From NCBI RefSeq assembly GCF_018873765.1, contig NC_057925.1:15015568-15079567 (forward strand): DNA of 64,000 nucleotides, written 5' to 3'. Source of the stretch: Telopea speciosissima. Taxonomy: Eukaryota; Streptophyta; Magnoliopsida; Proteales; Proteaceae. Both the position numbers and the translations under genes were made by a program. The notes beneath the pieces were generated by a model. It was given only the letters and a program-made list of their open reading frames with translations. It was not told the DNA's origin and did no database searches. This document shows positions 46,263 to 56,900 of this stretch, piece by piece; position 1 is the stretch's first letter; every line of letters begins with the position of its first letter.

Positions 46263-47708
46263 TGTAGACACTGAATTTTGTCACCCACCGGCGATGATGA
46301 TAACAGGACATGGACAGACATCGATATCTCTCTCAAGAAGGACTCTCGTCCCTACATCTAAACCAAATCACCCTAACATCCCTAAAATGACTTATAAGAC
46401 CCTTTTACCAAATGCTGAAGGAGGTACTGCTCACCCTCCCCCACCATGACGGTCCCGCTAGCCGGTTAGCGGGCTGTGGGGGTCTAGGGGGGCAGGCAAC
46501 CCCCCTGCGGGGGTGTAGGGGGCAGAGCCCCCCGATAAATTTTTTTTTAAAGAGTCAGAAGGGAGCTAAAAACCCAAAAAATGAGAAAAAATGGCACTGC
46601 GCCCCCACGGCGTTGTGGACTCCTACCCACAGCACCGTGGGCTCCTTCCACGATGCCTTAGGCTCATTCCCACGACACCGTGGGGATGTGTACAGGATTT
46701 CCACGGTGCCACGAGGAGGTATGACATCAGCTTGCTGACTGACGTCACCCACGGCGCAGTGGAAAAGTCCCCCACGGCGCCGTGGAGGACTTATCTGGCC
46801 AGGAGAGAGAGGGAACCCCTCCCTATAAATAGGAGGGTCCCCCTACCCCAAAGAACAAGCTTTTCTCGGGTAAGGAGACCCTCAAGGGCTTGTTTTGCCC
46901 CCTTTTCATCCTCTTTTCCTCCGTCTTTCCCTCGTGAGTATGTGAGTGAGTGGAGTTCTTCGACGTGGGTAGATCCTTCGGTTACCCATCCAAGCATAGA
47001 GCAATTATACTCTTGGGTATTGTTATCCCGTCAGTGTACGGATAACGAAAAACCCCCTTCATAGCCGTTATTCTGTCCGAAGTCTGAGTGACAAAACTCA
47101 TCTCGTATAGCCTCATTCTGTCCGGCAAGAGAGAGACAAGTCGATCATCTGTCTCCACCTGAGCCGTGGGACATCACATATTTCGCCCTCGGTGCGCTTT
47201 CATTTATTTCTTGCATTTCTAGACAGGTATCTGTCTCTTTCCCTTTCATTATTTTTGGCATAATGTAGGCAATTAAAACAACTCGTTTAGTGTACATAAT
47301 AAATGATTTTTTCTTTCTTTGTCAAGATTAGTGTATCATAACTTAGCCTTACATGTTAGTATAAGATATATTATCAAGGGAGAATATTCGAAAACCAACA
47401 TCTAGTAGAAAGACCGATTTATCCGGGCGAGGTGGGTGCCTAACACCTTCCCACCCTCATAACCTGACTACTTACCCTGAATCTCTGACCAGACCATATG
47501 GAATCACGTAGCCCTTTCCGCTAATCCCGGATGGGGCTACACCCATTGGGTCCTAGGCCCTAACCCTAGGTAGCAACTCCATTTCTTTATAAAGCATGAT
47601 CCCAATCCCCATGATGATATATCGGAACGATACACAGTTATTCATTGAAGCCAATCATTGTCGCCATAAGGCTGAGGAACCCTCGTCCCGAGGACCACGG
47701 TATTTACA
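46263..47708 (+). repeat. 3' LTR of Tat-like element
   Basis: 1446 bp, same ends as the 5' LTR. Several palindromes that are ccacggcgccgtgg in the 5' LTR are altered here by C-to-T or G-to-A changes (for example ccacggcgttgtgg). It is followed by the target duplication ctcat. Confidence 0.9.
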
Positions 47709-47713
47709 CTCAT

Positions 47714-47896
47714 GGCCGTGGAACCTGGTTGATAGTTTGTTATATATTTCTGACCTCACTCAACATGTGCAGTTTAGGTTTGTTACAGATACAGTTTGTA
47801 TGCATGTTGCCAAAAACTTGGCACTGAACGCTTGTTCTATAGGTTTCAGTTAATTTATAAATGTTTTCCTTCTCATAAATAAAAAAAAAAAAAAAA
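47714..47896 (+). pseudogene. LINE 3' end (RNase H tail, UTR, poly-A)
   Basis: The interrupted LINE resumes directly after the target duplication: the reading frame gives VQFRFVTDTVCMHVAKNLAL and ends at a stop near 47851. A short UTR and about 17 A follow at 47880-47896. Together with 29670-35415 this makes an L1-type LINE of roughly 5.3 kb once the insertions are removed. Confidence 0.8.
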
Positions 47897-48049
47897 GGGT
47901 TTGACTTCTATTCTTAGCTTGAAGCTTCTCAAGTTGGGCAAAAGCTTCATATATAAACTGGTTTGACTTCAGTTATGTTCACGTTTTGCTTTTCCTTTGA
48001 TATTGTCACTCAGCAAGTTTTGAAGATCTATTTTATATTAGGGCAAATG

Positions 48050-48182
48050 TTCTTTGTGCCAGGGGTGCAGACTACGCCCAGACACATGAGGGTGGGCGAA
48101 ATGACTGTCCTACCCCCTTGAATGGAGAAAATTAATATCGCCCCCATGTGTCTAGGCACAGCATATGCTGCGGCACAGAGAA
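48050..48182. mobile_element. foldback MITE
   Basis: ttctttgtgccaggggtgca..cgcccagacacatgaggg is mirrored by cccccatgtgtctaggcaca..tgcggcacagagaaca. The short centre contains ctgtcctaccccc. About 130 bp; TSD not clear. Confidence 0.65.
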
Positions 48183-48477
48183 CATCAACCCTTTGTATTA
48201 TTATGATCTGGGGAGAGCTTTGACAAGCATTTTTTAGGAAGAAGAAAAATAAAAATAAAAAAGAGCGAAAGAAAATTAAACCAACGAAAATTTTTGTGAG
48301 ATACGTTTTGCATTACAAAAACAAAAAGTGTTGTGCCGCTTTAGTAGTGGACTTCTATTAATTTCATAGGAAAAGAAATATAGAGCATATGATAGAGATG
48401 GTTCATATGGTTGCTATTAAACATATTCCTAACATTATAAGTATGATTCGCAAATGTCTATTCTTCATCTCCTAAGT

Positions 48478-48692
48478 GGATCTTGCATCTACCTCGGAAA
48501 ATTATCTACTCCATTTCCTGTCTACTCCATTTCTCCAAATGCCTCTAATAGACAGAGGGGGGGGGTGGGGGTGGGGGGTGGACCCCACCCGAGCAATGTG
48601 GTTGGGTAGGGGTAGGATGGTCATTTTCATCCCTCTATTTGAGGAATTTGGGGAAATGGAACTGCTCGGGAAATGGAGCCGATAATGATCCT
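48478..48692. mobile_element. MITE-like inverted repeat
   Basis: The left part (gatcttgcatctacc..ctactccatttc..ctccatttctccaaatgcct) is inverted at the right (aggaatttggggaaatggaa..gggaaatggagccgataatgatc). The centre has a G-run (ggggggggtgggggtggggg) that could form a G-quadruplex. Confidence 0.55.
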
Positions 48693-50490
48693 ATCTACCT
48701 CTGATCAACAATATGGCCATCCTAAAATACCTTCCAAATTTCCAAAACGTAATTCCATGGCTCATCTTTTTCTTAATATCATTCCATTTCTCTTCTTGTA
48801 GTTTCCTAATAATTCTTAATGTTCTATTTCTATAATAGATTCTATTGATATGATTACGGATTGTATTGATTTTAATTTACAACTTTGAAGAATGGGCTTA
48901 TCGAGCCCTCCCCTAAGGATGCAGTTGGCCCGGATTGAGCTCAGAGTTACAGAGAGTACCCCAAAATTAGAATTGGTTTTTGTGACCTGCTCCACAATAT
49001 TAATTCAAGAAGCCCAATCTTTGTTTGCAAATGAGTCCTCCAACCCGCCGGTACTGCAGAGGATTTTAATACCTATTTTAGGTATACATCTGGTTGATGA
49101 TTTGATGGGAAATAAATTAATGGCTAACTGTCCATTTGGTCTAAAAGAAGAAAGAAAAGATTCCATTCTCCGTTGGTTTTCTTTCTTTGTTGATAAGATT
49201 TGTGAAAGTAACCGAAAGGAGGGGTAGAAAATTAGGTCCCATTTTTATAGATCTGTCAATCACATGTTTGAAAAAACATCAGAAGCATCATCCCTCTAAA
49301 CAACTTTGGCAACTATTATTAATCTCATGTGGGTCACTTAGGAAGGAGAGAGGAATGCATTGGAGATTTCTCTTTATTCCTTGATTGCTTGTTAATAATC
49401 AAACCGTGACTCCTCGTTTGGTTGCATTTCTGATAAGGGTATCAAAAATCAGCCGAAAGCGGTTGGACCAATTAGAATTGATAATTTTTTAAAAAAATAA
49501 AAATTGAACCAGATCGAATGCCTTATCGGTCATGTACAGTTTAGGGTTTTAGGAATCGTCGAAACCGACAGTTAAGATTGCGTGGTTCCACTAACCATTA
49601 TCATACAAACAAATTAATGGGAGAGGGTTTCTTACAAGGATAGTGATTTGCATATAACAATCAATGAGGGGTTGGAAAATGGTATCATCTACATGTAGCC
49701 TACATAGTCAGAATAGGAGAGAGAAATGTCAGTATGGCCTAGTTACACTATTTATTATTTGAGGAGGGTATAAAAAACCTATATAAGGGTAATGGAGGAA
49801 TCTTTTTCCCTAGATTAATTCTACTATCCAAATAGAACTATTGTTTCATTTCTTTCTTTGTCAAAAAGAATTGTGAAAGCAACGCTTTAAGAAAGCAAAA
49901 AAACACCATTACATTAAACAACTTTAGTAATTATTATTAATCCTCTATGACCCTATGGGCTATGCAGGTAGATCAGAAGCATCTCTTTAATACAATTTCC
50001 ATGGTTTCTGCAATGTGTATACACATCTAGATCCCTTAATATTATCTAATTCCATGTTAAATACTATTGGGCTTTATTATGATATTGTATGGGAGTTCAA
50101 GGTAGTGGTTCAAGTACCATAGATGCACATGAGCATACATGGAAATGCATCAGAATACATGAGGAAGTATATGGTTTAATTTGAATCTGAAACTTGATTA
50201 ATGGCTTATCTAGACCATCTACCATCTATCCAACGGTTGGAATCTACACATCATTCTATCATGTGGCAAAATTCTGTGGACCGTCAAGGGAGGCTTATCT
50301 TGACGGGCCATGATATAGCATTTTTCCTAGAAAATTATCTCGTACTCCTATGCTTAGGAGTGGTTTAGTATTTTGACCCATGTGGACAAGTGATGTAACT
50401 ATTTTGACCAATGGATAGAGAGACAATGGTTAAAAACTTAAAATTTCATTGTCATGTGTTAAATTTCATATTCAAACTCAATCAAATTTT
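48693..50490. other. gene-free stretch
   Basis: AT-rich. The 111-codon ORF at 48892-49227 has no motif that I recognise and no supporting signals. No transposon ends were resolved. Confidence 0.5.
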
Positions 50491-50496
50491 CTCCAT

Positions 50497-50908
50497 GTCT
50501 ATGCATGCATATCTATGGTCTGGATTGTGGCAAATGGAAGGAGTGTTAGTATTTGGAGGGACCCCTGGATCCCCTCTTTCTCCGAGTCTAAGATTTTATC
50601 CACCCAACCACCGCTCTGTCCTTATATTTGGATTACTGAGTTAATTGCTCTTAATAAAACCTGGGATTTTGTTAAGCTAAGGTCTCTGTTTTCTCCTTTT
50701 AAAGTGGAAGCGATACTGAAGATCCTTAACAATCTTGAAGACTGTCAGGATAGCATTCGTTGGGGCCCCCACACTAAGGGACTCTTCTCAACAGCCTCTA
50801 GATCCAGGATTGCGATACTGAAGACCCCTAACAGCCTCTGGATTCAAGATTGCTATCATTCCAAAGATTGTATGGAAGATATCTGGTCATCTAGCATCCC
50901 CCCCAAAT
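50497..50908 (+). pseudogene. LINE ORF2 fragment (zf-RVT region)
   Basis: The frame reads HVYACISMVWIVANGRSVSI then WRDPWIPSF, and later DSIRWGPHTKGLFSTASRS. These match the conserved W.vGdG.siriW.DpWlp and D...W....G.Fs..SaY words after the RT of plant L1 LINEs. Both ends are missing. It is distinct from the LINE at 29.7-47.9 kb. Confidence 0.7.
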
Positions 50909-50929
50909 AAAGAAAAAAAGACCGAGTTT

Positions 50930-52285
50930 TTCTCCACCCATAATGAATGGTATTTCATTCACCATGGGTGTCCATAAGGCAGAAGAAGACATTGCAAGGG
51001 TGTTTTGAGAAAATACTAAAATCCTATAAGGGTTTGTGGACAGTCTTCTAATAAGTGAAGAAAAACTTTATCCAAGAAATAAACAAATAATCAATCTATA
51101 TATCAATCGATCTTCTAGAAGCTCGATTTATTTTCCTCCAACTTAAAGGTAGAGCTGTAAACGGATCGGATTTGGCTCGGATAGTGCTATATTCGCATCC
51201 GCATCCGATTAGCTATCGAACGGATTCGGATAGTGCTAAACGGATACGGACATGGATACAGATCAGATATTTTATCCGTTTACATGTAAATATAGCTTTT
51301 CGGATAGCTATAACCTATCCGTATCCACATCCGTTTAGCTTTCGAACGGATTTAAATAGTATTAAAAGAATACGAATACGGATACAAAAACGAAAACGAA
51401 TTTCAACTATTCATTTACACCCCTAGGTCGTGAGATTGTAGGAGTCACTATCTATCACTCATTCATTGGTTCTCTAATCCCATTTTCACTAAAAAAAATT
51501 TTACAATATTCTGCAGTACGTTGAAGCAGAAAAATAAGTTTGAAAAACGACAATAAATTGAAATCTAACCAATCTTTAATGATGCAAAAGCTAAAGTAAA
51601 AGCAAGAGCAAAAACGTGTGGATCCCAGTGTCTATGAAGTCTTGTGTGTCAATCACACTGTACTCCACTGGATCACTCCTCCACTAAAAGAAAAAATCTA
51701 ATAAAAGATTCAGACAGAAAATGTTAGGAACTTGCAACCAGTAGTAGTGGCAGCAGCATGCGTGTGCGTGTGGGAAGTGAGAACCACACTGGCACACTGC
51801 ACGCTTAGAGGGAAGGCAAAATAAAAAATGTGAAAAGAAGAAAGGACAAGAAATTAAAGCCAAAAAACATAAAACAAACGTGTGGATCCCAGTATCATAT
51901 ATTTATATAGCGTAGGCTGTCTTTTTTATTTTTTATTTTTTATTTATTTATTTCTTTTTGTTGATAGGTATAGGGGTTATAGGATGTGAATCAGAAGATT
52001 TGAACTCAAGACCTCCTAATAGTAATGAGCTTTTACACACCACTAGCTACCAAGTGTGCTAGGCACTTGACCACAACGCATAGATCGTCTTAAGTTGCTT
52101 ACTCCGAGGATCAAACAGTTTTCTTAAAAAAAACATAAATAATTACACGTTATCCATGGGATTCCATTCACCACGGGGTCCATACTCCATAGGACAGGAG
52201 AAGACATTGCAAGGGTGTCCATCGTCTAATGAGTGAAGAAAAATTTTATTCAAGAAATAAACAAATAATCAATGAATGGGTGGTA
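50930..52285. repeat. direct repeats flanking a roughly 1-kb segment
   Basis: 50930-51095 and 52155-52285 share gaagacattgcaagggtgt, agtgaagaaaaa.ttttat.caagaaataaacaaataatcaat and ccattcaccacgg-like words in the same order. aacgtgtggatcccagt is also repeated at 51613 and 51878. Possibly a local duplication; 51.1-52.15 kb otherwise has no gene. Confidence 0.6.
51150..51425. mobile_element. hAT-like MITE
   Basis: The ends tagagctgtaaacggat and atttacacccct form a short imperfect inverted repeat of the taggggtgtaaa type. The interior is made of repeated ggatacggat and tatccg words in both orientations. I found no matching 8-bp duplication. Confidence 0.45.
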
Positions 52286-52521
52286 GCAGTGCTATGGGTA
52301 TTTTCATTAAACGCAACGATTTAATTTAAACAGTTTATATTTTTTTATCTTTTAATCATAATCATTGAATGAAAAAAACCATCAACCTGCTGACCGTGAC
52401 AACAGGCTTTTTTCTTTTTTCTATTCTTCTTCGTTGCAGGGGAGTGCTTAAGGTGATTTGGAGGATTTTCGATTTCATAAACGAGGGGACGATTGGGTTT
52501 AGAAGAGGGAGCTCGACTTGG

Positions 52522-52620
52522 GTCAGAACAGTTTGACAGGTAAAATCCCAGAGCAGATTTCTAGATTTTAATCCCTAAGGTCATTGTTATTGAATGACAA
52601 TCGCCTCTCGGGTGCAATAC
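52522..52620 (+). pseudogene. LRR receptor-kinase fragment
   Basis: The frame reads LDLGQNSLTGKIPEQISRF, a stop, then SLRSLLLNDNRLSGAIP: two consecutive extracellular plant LRRs (LxxLxLxxNxLxGxIP). No signal peptide, further repeats or kinase domain could be confirmed on either side. Confidence 0.7.
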
Positions 52621-52640
52621 CAGATACTCATTTTCATCCA

Positions 52641-53776
52641 AAAAAAAAAAATACCAGATACTCATGGATTGTTCTCCAGATTGGGTTCTAGGGATTTAAT
52701 AGTGTTTCTATCGGACCAAGTGGGAGTTCCAAGACCAGAGAATGGTTTAATGTCAAGAATTGAAATTGGGCTCACCATTGCATTCGTCTCAGAAAAAACC
52801 TTTGCTGCAAAACCTGTAAAGTGCTTTGGAGAACTCAAGAAAGACGAAGAATGCCTGATGTATCTGTCCGTGGGAGATGGAAGAGAGGCATGATCAGCCA
52901 TGAGAGCTTTCTTACTGGTCACTGATCTGGATCTCTTCCTAAGCATCGCTTCGTCTGTCGGATTCCCCCAAACTTATTGTTCCCCTGTGTAGCAGAAAAT
53001 GGAAAATAGAGAAAACATTAGATTTTTGTACAATAATAACCATTTCTCCCAATTGCCCAATTCTCTGTTAATAGACATTTTAATTTCTTAGGGGAGTAGA
53101 GGAGGAAATTCTCCTCTTCCTTCTTTCCTCCTCCGTCTTTTTCTCTTCTTCTGGTCTCACTCCAATTCTATTATGTACAATAATAACCAGAGGGTGTACC
53201 CAATGGACACAGACATTAACGACAATGATAATTACCCACCTAATCCAACAAAATATGTCATGCTTTCAGACAATGCACCCACAGGAAAAATCCCAAATGG
53301 AACATGCATAAGATTCATTGCAAGGAAAATTTATCCAAAAGCCCTAACCCAAAAACCCTAAACGCAAACCTATGAAAGATGTTCAACCAAAATAAGATTA
53401 ATATTACCGATTCAATGGAACTTCCAATACTTTCTTAGCTTGGATGGAACTTCTGGCTGCTGGCAGCAGGAATAGGTCGTTGACTGCAATAGAGAACCCA
53501 ATCCGAACAGGCTATTTTTTGAGTTTCCGGAAGAAAAGAAGAAGAGAGTAGCGGAGTAGAGTAGATGGCGTTAGATCACCATGGCCATGAACGATTGCAA
53601 GGAGGTTTTGAAATTTTTCGGAAAAAGAGCAAGACAACCATCGATGGAGAAACTCTGAGTTTTAGGGAGGAAGAAGAAGAAGAAGAGAAAGAAGATGGGT
53701 TTGGGGTCCAGCGCACATCGTGCGGCTGGGGGGCTTCGATCCACACCACCGCACACATCCCGGTGTAGTGGCTTGG
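52641..53776. other. no supported gene; R-gene upstream region
   Basis: Small ORFs at 52594-52893, 53173-53361 and 53565-53768 (the last acidic, glutamate-run) carry no recognisable domain. I leave them uncalled. Confidence 0.5.
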
Positions 53777-53806
53777 AAGTAAGATGGAAGTAGAGGAGTC
53801 GAATCC
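53777..53806. repeat. single end of the foldback Mutator-like family
   Basis: aagtaagatggaagtagagg followed by agtcgaatcc matches the right terminus of the element at 28167-29669 (29630-29669), except for a missing internal block. No second end was found nearby, so this is a truncated or rearranged copy, about 180 bp upstream of the resistance-gene ATG. Confidence 0.6.
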
Positions 53807-53876
53807 GTCATCCAACAGTCTCACAAGTCATCCAACAGTCAACATGCCTTAAATACTTAATTAGGCCTTACATCGT

Positions 53877-53884
53877 TTATAAAC
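53877..53884 (+). promoter_or_regulatory. putative TATA box of the NBS-LRR gene
   Basis: ttataaac lies about 105 bases upstream of the start codon and is followed by a ttcttcttc-rich leader typical of plant 5' UTRs. Confidence 0.35.
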
Positions 53885-53986
53885 CAAAAACCTCTTCCTT
53901 CTTCTTCTTCTCCTTGCTGCTTCGTATCCTTTTTCTCTCTTTGAAAGAAAAGTCTCTCTTTCTCTTCTCGTATCTGAAAGAAGAAG

Positions 53987-56900
53987 ATGTCATCAGCTGT
54001 GGGACAGCGTTTTGGAGTGTCGTCCTTCCTTCAGGGGGCCTTGGACAGGTTTTACTCTCCTGAGTTGCTGGACTTCATTCGCCGATGGAAGATCGATATG
54101 GACGGAGTGGAGTCACTGAAGCGGACGTCAGCCAAGATTCAGACCTTATCTGATGAAGCTGAAGTAAGGCAGTTTACCAGTGAAGATGTGAGACTCTGGC
54201 TCGGCGACCTCAAACAGCTCCTCTATGATGCCGAGGACATACTAGATGAGTATGCCACTGAAATTCTACGACTGAAATTGGAATGTAAGACTCCTTATCA
54301 GACAACCCACCCTCACCAAACCCAACAACAGGTACGCAATCTTTTTCGGATTCAGGTCTGCCGAGCTGCAGAGACAGCAAGGCCTGCAATGATCATCTTA
54401 CCCCCATTCAGACAAGGCCCTCGAACAGGGTTAAAGCGGTCATTGCATGTATTGATGTGTCTGCACAGCACCGTGCACGACGGGCAGCTCGACAGTAGAC
54501 GATCCTAACTTATCTTTTGTTTTTTTTGGGTTTTTCCAAACCTGCTCCTCTCGCTAGTGAAAGTAGTATCTTTTCTTTCTGTGTTTTTTAAAAGTGTGGT
54601 GGTACAGAATCTGCGGATAAGAACATCAATGAAACGTTACAGGGAATAAAAAGCAAGCCTAAGATTTATAATATCGCCGATGAACTGCAGGGAATTAAAA
54701 GGTTTGGATCTAAAGTGAAGGATGTCAACGAGAGGCTAAAAAGTGAAGCACAAGAAGGTGTTGCTCTAGGATTAATGGTCTCGAGCTTGGGATCTGGGTC
54801 TTCAAAGCCCAAGGTATTCAGTGAAAGGCCACCGACGAGTTCTTTGGTGAACAGTTCTAATGTTTTTGGCAGAGAAGAAGATAAGGAGAAGATTGTTACA
54901 TGGTTGCTATCAGACAAAACCCCAAGCCCCTGTAACAATGATAATAATTTCTCAGTATTACCCATAGTCGGCATGGGTGGAGCTGGAAAGACCACCCTTG
55001 CTCAACTTATTTACAACGATGAGATAGTTATGAGGTATTTTCAGCTGAAAGCTTGGGTCTACGTTTCGGAAGACTTTGATTTGGTGAGATTAACCAAAGA
55101 AATTCTCGAGTCAGCCACTACTGAGTCATCCCTTTCTTCTAATTCACTGGACGTGCTACAGGCCAAACTTAAACAAGCATTGAGCAACAAAAGATTCTTA
55201 CTGGTTTTGGATGACATGTGGAACGAGGATTACGAGAGATGGGATACCTTAAGTACTCCTTTTGCATTCGGTAAACCAGGAAGCAAGATATTGGTTACAA
55301 CAAGGAACAAAGGTGTTTCATCAATTGTTCGAACTGTAGAGAACGATCATGATTTAAAAGGTCTGTCAGACGATGCTTGTTTTGCATTGGTAAGAAGACA
55401 TGCTTTCATGGATGGGAATTCATGTGATGCAGATAAAAAACTGGAATTATTTGGACAAGAAATTGTGAAGAAATGTAAGGGTTTACCTTTGGCAATGAAG
55501 ACACTTGCAGGCCTCTTGCGAGATAAAAGGCAAAACAGTGAGTGGGAAGATATTTTGGAGAATGAAATTTGGGACTTAAAAGAAGGTAAGATCCTTCCAT
55601 CGCTCATGTTGAGCTACCATCATCTTCCGCCAGTTCTAAAGAGATGCTTTGGATATTGTGCTTTGTTTCCCAAAGACTATGTATTTCAGAAGATTTATTT
55701 AGTCACGTTGTGGATGGCGGAAGGTATTGTTCGACCAAAACCAAAAGGAAAGAAACAGCTAGAAAACATTGGGGGTGCATATTTCGATGAACTATTTATG
55801 AGGTCCTTTTTTGAGTTATCTAACCGTCCTCCTTCTAACCAGCTGTCATCCCCTTTTCTATTGCCAAATCTATTTTATAGTGGTGATGAGAAGTTCAAAG
55901 ACTTATCAGAAGAATTATTCATGAAGTCATTTTTTGAGTCATCCAATAACACAGGATCAGGATTTGTGATGCATGATTTGATCCATGACTTGGCAGAATT
56001 TGTTTCAGGTAGAATGTATTTTAGCAGAGAAGACTCTGATAAGCCATCCAAAGTTGTGACAACAACAACCCGTCACTTGTCCTACCTTGTGAAGAAGAGA
56101 TTTGATGTTGAGGGGACAGAATCTGATGCCATGAATAAAAGCTTACGCACCCTTATAGTATTCAATTCTCCTCTTGAGCAACAATTTTTGTCCACCATGC
56201 AATTCAAATTCCTGCGAGTGCTACGTTTCAGAAGTTTTAAAAGTTGTCGTAACTTGCCTGATTCAATTGGCAAGTTGAAACATCTAAGGTTTCTTGATCT
56301 CTCATATTCTACTATTGTGAGGTTACCTAACTCAATTACAAGTCTTTACAATCTACAAACATTGGTCCTAATTGGGTGCCGTTTTCTTAGAGAGTTGCCT
56401 GAAGGTATGGGTAACCTCGTAAACCTTCGACATCTTTTTCTCCCTGTATGGTTGTCGTTTGATGATGGTTCCTATAAAATGCCATTAGGAGTGGATAATC
56501 TAACTAGTCTGCAGACATTGAGCACATTCATTGTGGGGTCAAAAAATATTAGTGAGTTGAGGGACTTGTCCCAACAACTCCGTGGGACTCTGGACATTTC
56601 AAATTTGGAAATCATAGGCAATAATGGGACAGAAACCATGGTGGCCACATTAAAGGACAATCCACACCTTCTTGGCCTTCAGTTGCGTTGGAGTGCTTAT
56701 AAAAGAGAGGATAGTTTTCTTGATTTGGGGAGAGATGAAAAGATAGAGATGGATGTACTTGACAAACTATAGCCTCACGCCAATCTTAAAGCTCTATGGA
56801 TTCGAAACTACGGTGGTACGAGATTCCCAAGTTGGATGGAGAATCCTTCCTTCTCTAATTTAGAGACCGTGTGTCTCTTTAATTGTCAGAAATGCAGGTT

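Larger units (their letters stand above)
35416..47708 (+). mobile_element. Tat/Ogre-like LTR element, gag-only
   Basis: Long LTRs (1508 and 1446 bp) begin tgtagacactgaattttg and end cggta(c/t)ttaca. They are flanked by the 5-bp duplication ctcat (35411-35415, 47709-47713). The primer site tggcgactccgctgggga follows the 5' LTR. A purine tract (aaagaggggcaaac) precedes the 3' LTR. The internal 9.3 kb holds a degraded gag with an unusual in-frame extension but no recognisable protease, RT, RNase H or integrase. The 3' half is filled with three different tandem arrays. This fits gag-only non-autonomous elements related to the Tat lineage. It sits inside the RNase H part of the LINE. Confidence 0.9.

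Noticed and set aside
48892-49227. 111-codon ORF
   Set aside because: No motif, no neighbouring gene signals, and AT-rich repeat surroundings.
53565-53768. Acidic 67-codon ORF before the resistance gene
   Set aside because: Glutamate run from a gaa repeat, overlapping ORFs on the other strand, and adjacent to a transposon end.
54332-54508. Continuation of the NBS-LRR first ORF to 54508
   Set aside because: A consensus gt donor at 54332 fits the phase of exon 2, and the residues after it do not resemble the coiled-coil-to-NB linker.
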